Assembly: GCA_963796225.1 (NCBI GenBank)
Contig: CAWCLK010000025.1
Location: 1-48,980 of the forward strand
Source: CAWCLK01 sp963796225
GTDB taxonomy: Bacteria > Actinomycetota > Nitriliruptoria > Nitriliruptorales > Nitriliruptoraceae
Direction: 5' to 3'
DNA: 48,980 bases
Both the position numbers and the translations under genes were made by a program. Numbering within the stretch: the stretch's first letter is position 1; the number at the start of each line of letters is the position of its first letter. Below are positions 46,430 to 48,980 of this stretch, one piece after another. Under the pieces are notes generated by a model. It ran no database searches, was not told the DNA's origin, and worked only from the letters and a program-made list of their open reading frames with translations.

Positions 46430-46831
46430 ATGGCGGACCTGAGCACGGTCGAGGTCGGCCAGGAGCTGCCGACCATCACGCAGGAATCGACCCTCATCAC
46501 GTCGGTGATGTACGCAGCGGCGTCGGGGGACTACAACCCGCTGCACTACGACGAGTCGGTGGCCAGCCAGATCAGCCCCACCGGCGGGATCATCGCGCAC
46601 GGCATGTACTCGATGGGGCTGGCCTCGCGCCTGCTGACCGAGTTCGCCGGCGGCCCCGAGCACGTGGCCGAGGTCGACGTGCGTTTCACCCGCCCGTGGC
46701 CGCTCGGGACCTCCACCACGTTCGGCGGGGTCGTGAAGTCGGTCACCGAGGACGAGATCGTGGTGACGCTGACCGCGACCAACGAGAACGGCGACTCGGT
46801 GCTGAGGGGCTCGGGGCGCATTCGCCGCTGA
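46430..46831 (+). CDS. hadB: MaoC-like dehydratase, HadB-type catalytic subunit
   Basis: The 133 aa product carries the hydratase-2 motif YAAASGDYNPLHYDES, with the catalytic Asp and His, and GIIAHGMYSMGLASRLL. It pairs with HadA to dehydrate (3R)-hydroxyacyl thioesters. There is no hadC-like gene behind it; the next gene lies on the opposite strand, 33 nt away. Confidence 0.9.
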   Translation: MADLSTVEVGQELPTITQESTLITSVMYAAASGDYNPLHYDESVASQISPTGGIIAHGMYSMGLASRLLTEFAGGPEHVAEVDVRFTRPWPLGTSTTFGGVVKSVTEDEIVVTLTATNENGDSVLRGSGRIRR

Positions 46832-46864
46832 GCCGGTCAGGACCTGCCGCCGCGGCGGCGGGGG

Positions 46865-48781
46865 TCACCTCCGGGGCACGAACGCGGCCACGGTGGCCAC
46901 GGCCCGCTCCCCGGCGTCGCAGCACGGCCGGTTGCGGACCCGGCCGTCGACCACGAGCTGGGTCGAACCGCCGCCGTCGAGCATCGTCGCGTCCTCGGCC
47001 CCCAGCGCCTGCATGATCGCCTGGGTCTCGGCCTGGGTCGCCCCGTCGGACCATCCCGGCTGGCGCCCGTCGAGCACCAGCACCAGCAGCCCGCCGTAGG
47101 GGTCCACGCCCACGGCGGTCCGGGGATGGCGCCGGTGGGTGTGCGGGAGGTCGAAGCCCTCGCCGATCCACCAGCCGGGTGGGGTCGGACGCCCGTCCTC
47201 CAGCAGGCGCGGCCCGGCCGCCAGCCCGTCATCGAGCCCCTCCCACCCGGGGGTGGCGACCTCCTCGGTGCGCCACCACCCCGACAGGTCCTTCCCGGTG
47301 GCCACGACCAGCGTGTCCGGGCCGGGGATCGCCGGGCCGGGCAGCCGCACGGCGCGCCCCGACGCCCCCACATCGGGCACGAGCCACCAGGACGGGGCGC
47401 TGCCGGACGGTGCGGGACCGTCGTTGTTCCAGGCGATGGTCTGGCCGGGGCGTGCCGGTCGGTTGAGCGCGTCCACGGCGACCGTGCGGCCCTTGCGGCG
47501 CAGCTTCACCTGCCAGTCGGGCTTGCCGATCACCGCCCCGTCCTCGGTGACGCCGAGCGCGCCCCGCACCCCGCGCACCGTCCCGGTCCAGGCGGTGGCG
47601 TCGGAGCGCACGCGCCCGTCGGTCACGAGCAGGCCGTCGGGATCGGCGGTGTCCAGCCAGAAGCCGCCGTTGACCGCCGCGACGGCACCGAGCCGGGCGG
47701 CGGCGTCCCGCACGCTCGCGCGCGCCCCCCACCCGGCCGCGAGGTCGGTCGTGAGCTCGATCGCCGGGTCGTCGGGATGCCACACCAGCAGCTGTCCGCG
47801 TGCCATCGCCCCGCCGGGCAGGCTCGCGGTCACGGTGCGCTCCTGCAGCAGACCGGCGAGCGTGGTGGCGGGACCGAGGTCCAGCGTCACCCCGCCCGCG
47901 CGGGCCCCGTCGGCCCGGGCCACCGCGGATCGGGTCGACAGGCGCGACAGGTTGCGGGCGTTGACGCCCGTGGGCAGCCCCGCCCGCCGCTGTGCGCGTC
48001 GGAGCGCGGCGGTGACCTGCCCGACCCGGGAGGCGTCGTCCACCTGCACGCCCCACGTCCCGAGCGCACGGTCCAGCGACCCGGCGGCCGCCCCGGCCAG
48101 CAGTCCCACGTCGATGTCCCACAGGCTGTCGGCGGGCTGGCCGAGGCGCCGCGACGCCGTCAGCAGGCCCTTGCGGTCGAAGCTGGTGCGGGTGACCGTG
48201 CTGAGCACGGCCGCCTCGTCGCGTGCCGCGCTGACCAGCTCGTGCGCCTGGTCACGCGACAGCTCCCACGGCGTGGTCTGGCCGAGGATGGCCGAGGCGA
48301 CGCGGACGATGCCCGCGTCGACCCCGCCGTACTCGGGCTCGGAGACGAACAGGTCGGGCGCCGGGGCGGGCTGGAACTCCCACTCCGGCGGTGCGTCGAC
48401 GTCGAAGGCGCGCGCCCAGTCCGGCTTGTCGTAGGGGGTGTGGCGCAGGGTGCCGGCGGGCAGGTCGCCGGTCGGCGCCGTGAAGACCTGCTCGAGGTCC
48501 GGGTGGGCCGGGACGGGACGGCCCGCCGACGACGCCGGGTCCCCGCCGGTGCCCTCCCCGGTGGTCGGATCCCCGGCCGGGGCGGTGCTCGCGGGCGGGG
48601 CGGCACCGGAGATCGTCAGGCCGGCTGCGAGCAGCAGCGCGACGAGGGCCGGGGAGGGCGGGGCACGAACGGGTCCTCGCGGTCGAGGGCGGGAGGGGCG
48701 ACGGCGATGTGTCGACGGTGTCCCTGTCGGCGCGCCGACAGGGACCACGGCGAAGTGTCGACGGTGTCCCTGTCGGCGCAT
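46865..48781 (-). CDS. Secreted phosphodiester glycosidase (NAGPA-like) family protein
   Basis: The C-terminal half (about the last 300 residues) has the phosphodiester-glycosidase fold marks: AAVNGGFWLD, GVRGALGVTEDG, NRPARPGQTIAW, RTAVGVDPYGGLLVLVLDGR, and the hallmark EDATMLDGGGSTQLVVDGRV. These proteins cleave sugar-phosphodiester bonds and are often tied to cell-wall or exopolysaccharide modification. The N-terminal half after the signal (ALVALLLAAGLTISGA) is unrecognised. The start is uncertain: ATG 48781 gives about 638 aa with a long Arg-rich leader translated from a repeat/palindrome zone, and GTG 48748 is an alternative. No good ribosome site is visible for either. Confidence 0.8.
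   Translation of the reverse strand: MRRQGHRRHFAVVPVGAPTGTPSTHRRRPSRPRPRGPVRAPPSPALVALLLAAGLTISGAAPPASTAPAGDPTTGEGTGGDPASSAGRPVPAHPDLEQVFTAPTGDLPAGTLRHTPYDKPDWARAFDVDAPPEWEFQPAPAPDLFVSEPEYGGVDAGIVRVASAILGQTTPWELSRDQAHELVSAARDEAAVLSTVTRTSFDRKGLLTASRRLGQPADSLWDIDVGLLAGAAAGSLDRALGTWGVQVDDASRVGQVTAALRRAQRRAGLPTGVNARNLSRLSTRSAVARADGARAGGVTLDLGPATTLAGLLQERTVTASLPGGAMARGQLLVWHPDDPAIELTTDLAAGWGARASVRDAAARLGAVAAVNGGFWLDTADPDGLLVTDGRVRSDATAWTGTVRGVRGALGVTEDGAVIGKPDWQVKLRRKGRTVAVDALNRPARPGQTIAWNNDGPAPSGSAPSWWLVPDVGASGRAVRLPGPAIPGPDTLVVATGKDLSGWWRTEEVATPGWEGLDDGLAAGPRLLEDGRPTPPGWWIGEGFDLPHTHRRHPRTAVGVDPYGGLLVLVLDGRQPGWSDGATQAETQAIMQALGAEDATMLDGGGSTQLVVDGRVRNRPCCDAGERAVATVAAFVPRR
48701..48779. repeat. Two 33 nt direct repeats with an internal palindrome
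   Basis: The segments 48701-48733 and 48747-48779 differ at one base (GATG versus GAAG). The first copy runs into a perfect 26 nt palindrome at 48720-48745 centred on GGCGCGCC. They lie at or just before the start of the glycosidase-family gene. Confidence 0.8.
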
Positions 48782-48903
48782 CGACGCGATCGCTCGAGCG
48801 CGGCCTCGCCCACCGCACCGTCCGCGCGCGGCCCTCGCGCGGACGGGAGTGAGGACCCCCGTCGGGTCCACGCGCGATCAGCGCGTGGCAGCGTCGGCGA
48901 CGG

Positions 48904-48909
48904 TAGCGT
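48904..48909 (+). promoter_or_regulatory. Putative -10 box TAGCGT near the window end
   Basis: It is 33 nt before the GTG at 48942. Same TANNNT pattern; no -35 seen. Confidence 0.3.
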
Positions 48910-48941
48910 CCGGCCGAGGACTCGCCACGAGGACCCCGACG

Positions 48942-48980
48942 GTGGCCGTCGACATCGAGATGGCGGTTGTCGGGGATGCG
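48942..48980 (+). CDS. Start of a further gene, cut by the window end
   Basis: GTG 48942 has an ACGAGGA site 9 nt upstream and begins VAVDIEMAVVGDA, with no stop before the edge. Too short to identify. Confidence 0.35.
   Translation, partial: MAVDIEMAVVGDA

Overview
The window comes from a very GC-rich bacterium, almost certainly an actinobacterium. Evidence is the extreme G/C bias at third codon positions, many GTG starts, TANNNT-type -10 boxes, a mycobacterial-type uracil-DNA glycosylase and Nei2-like glycosylase, a rpmG-hadA-hadB block, and a surface protein with LGFP and cell-wall-binding-2 (CWB2) repeats. A deep-branching actinobacterial lineage (for example Nitriliruptoria, Euzebyales or Egibacterales) is my guess from the CWB2/LGFP/Tat content; the window has no rRNA to settle it.

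Layout. (1) 1-12751: respiratory complex I cluster 1, nuo(E)-F-G-H-I-J-K-L-M-N, tightly packed with ATGA/GTGA overlaps. (2) 12821-19016: a polyprenyl diphosphate synthase (quinone side chain), a small lipoprotein, a stand-alone cyclic-nucleotide-binding domain protein, a serine beta-lactamase-like hydrolase, an acyl-CoA dehydrogenase, a histidine phosphatase and Ung. (3) 19259-31456: complex I cluster 2, nuoA-B-C-D-H-I-J-K-L-M-N, which lacks E, F and G. Its NuoC and NuoI carry extra C-terminal copies of a short charged module. (4) 31690-36704: HtpX protease, a convergent methionine pair (metY, metA), a DedA-type membrane protein and a Nei-type DNA glycosylase. (5) 36814-42647: an operon-like run of MauE-like protein, TlpA/MauD-like thioredoxin, a tiny hydrophobic ORF, a membrane protein, an unknown protein, a large Tat-exported cysteine-rich LGFP/CWB2 protein, and an MFS transporter. 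(6) 42638-46831: YajQ, a PD-(D/E)XK-type nuclease, tRNA-Tyr, tRNA-Thr, tRNA-Met, tuf, rpmG and hadAB. (7) 46865-48980: a phosphodiester-glycosidase-family secreted protein on the minus strand, a repeat/palindrome zone, and the start of a further plus-strand gene.

How the genes fit together. The two nuo clusters together hold all 14 subunits, with the membrane arm plus NuoI (H to N) present twice. Cluster 1 has the NADH-oxidising module. Cluster 2 resembles the EFG-less second cluster known from Streptomyces and presumably takes electrons from another donor. The polyprenyl synthase between them would make the menaquinone tail both complexes need. The two most interesting systems are (a) the repeated module grafted onto NuoC2 and NuoI2 and (b) the MauE/thioredoxin/Tat cysteine-rich wall-protein operon, which looks like a dedicated disulfide-maturation system for an anchored extracellular protein related to the methylamine dehydrogenase light chain.

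Quality warning. At least 15 single- or two-base frameshifts interrupt otherwise intact, often essential genes (nuoF, nuoL1, nuoM1, nuoI2, nuoN2, htpX, tuf and others). About half are an extra G between C and A. I treat these as sequencing/assembly errors and annotate through them.
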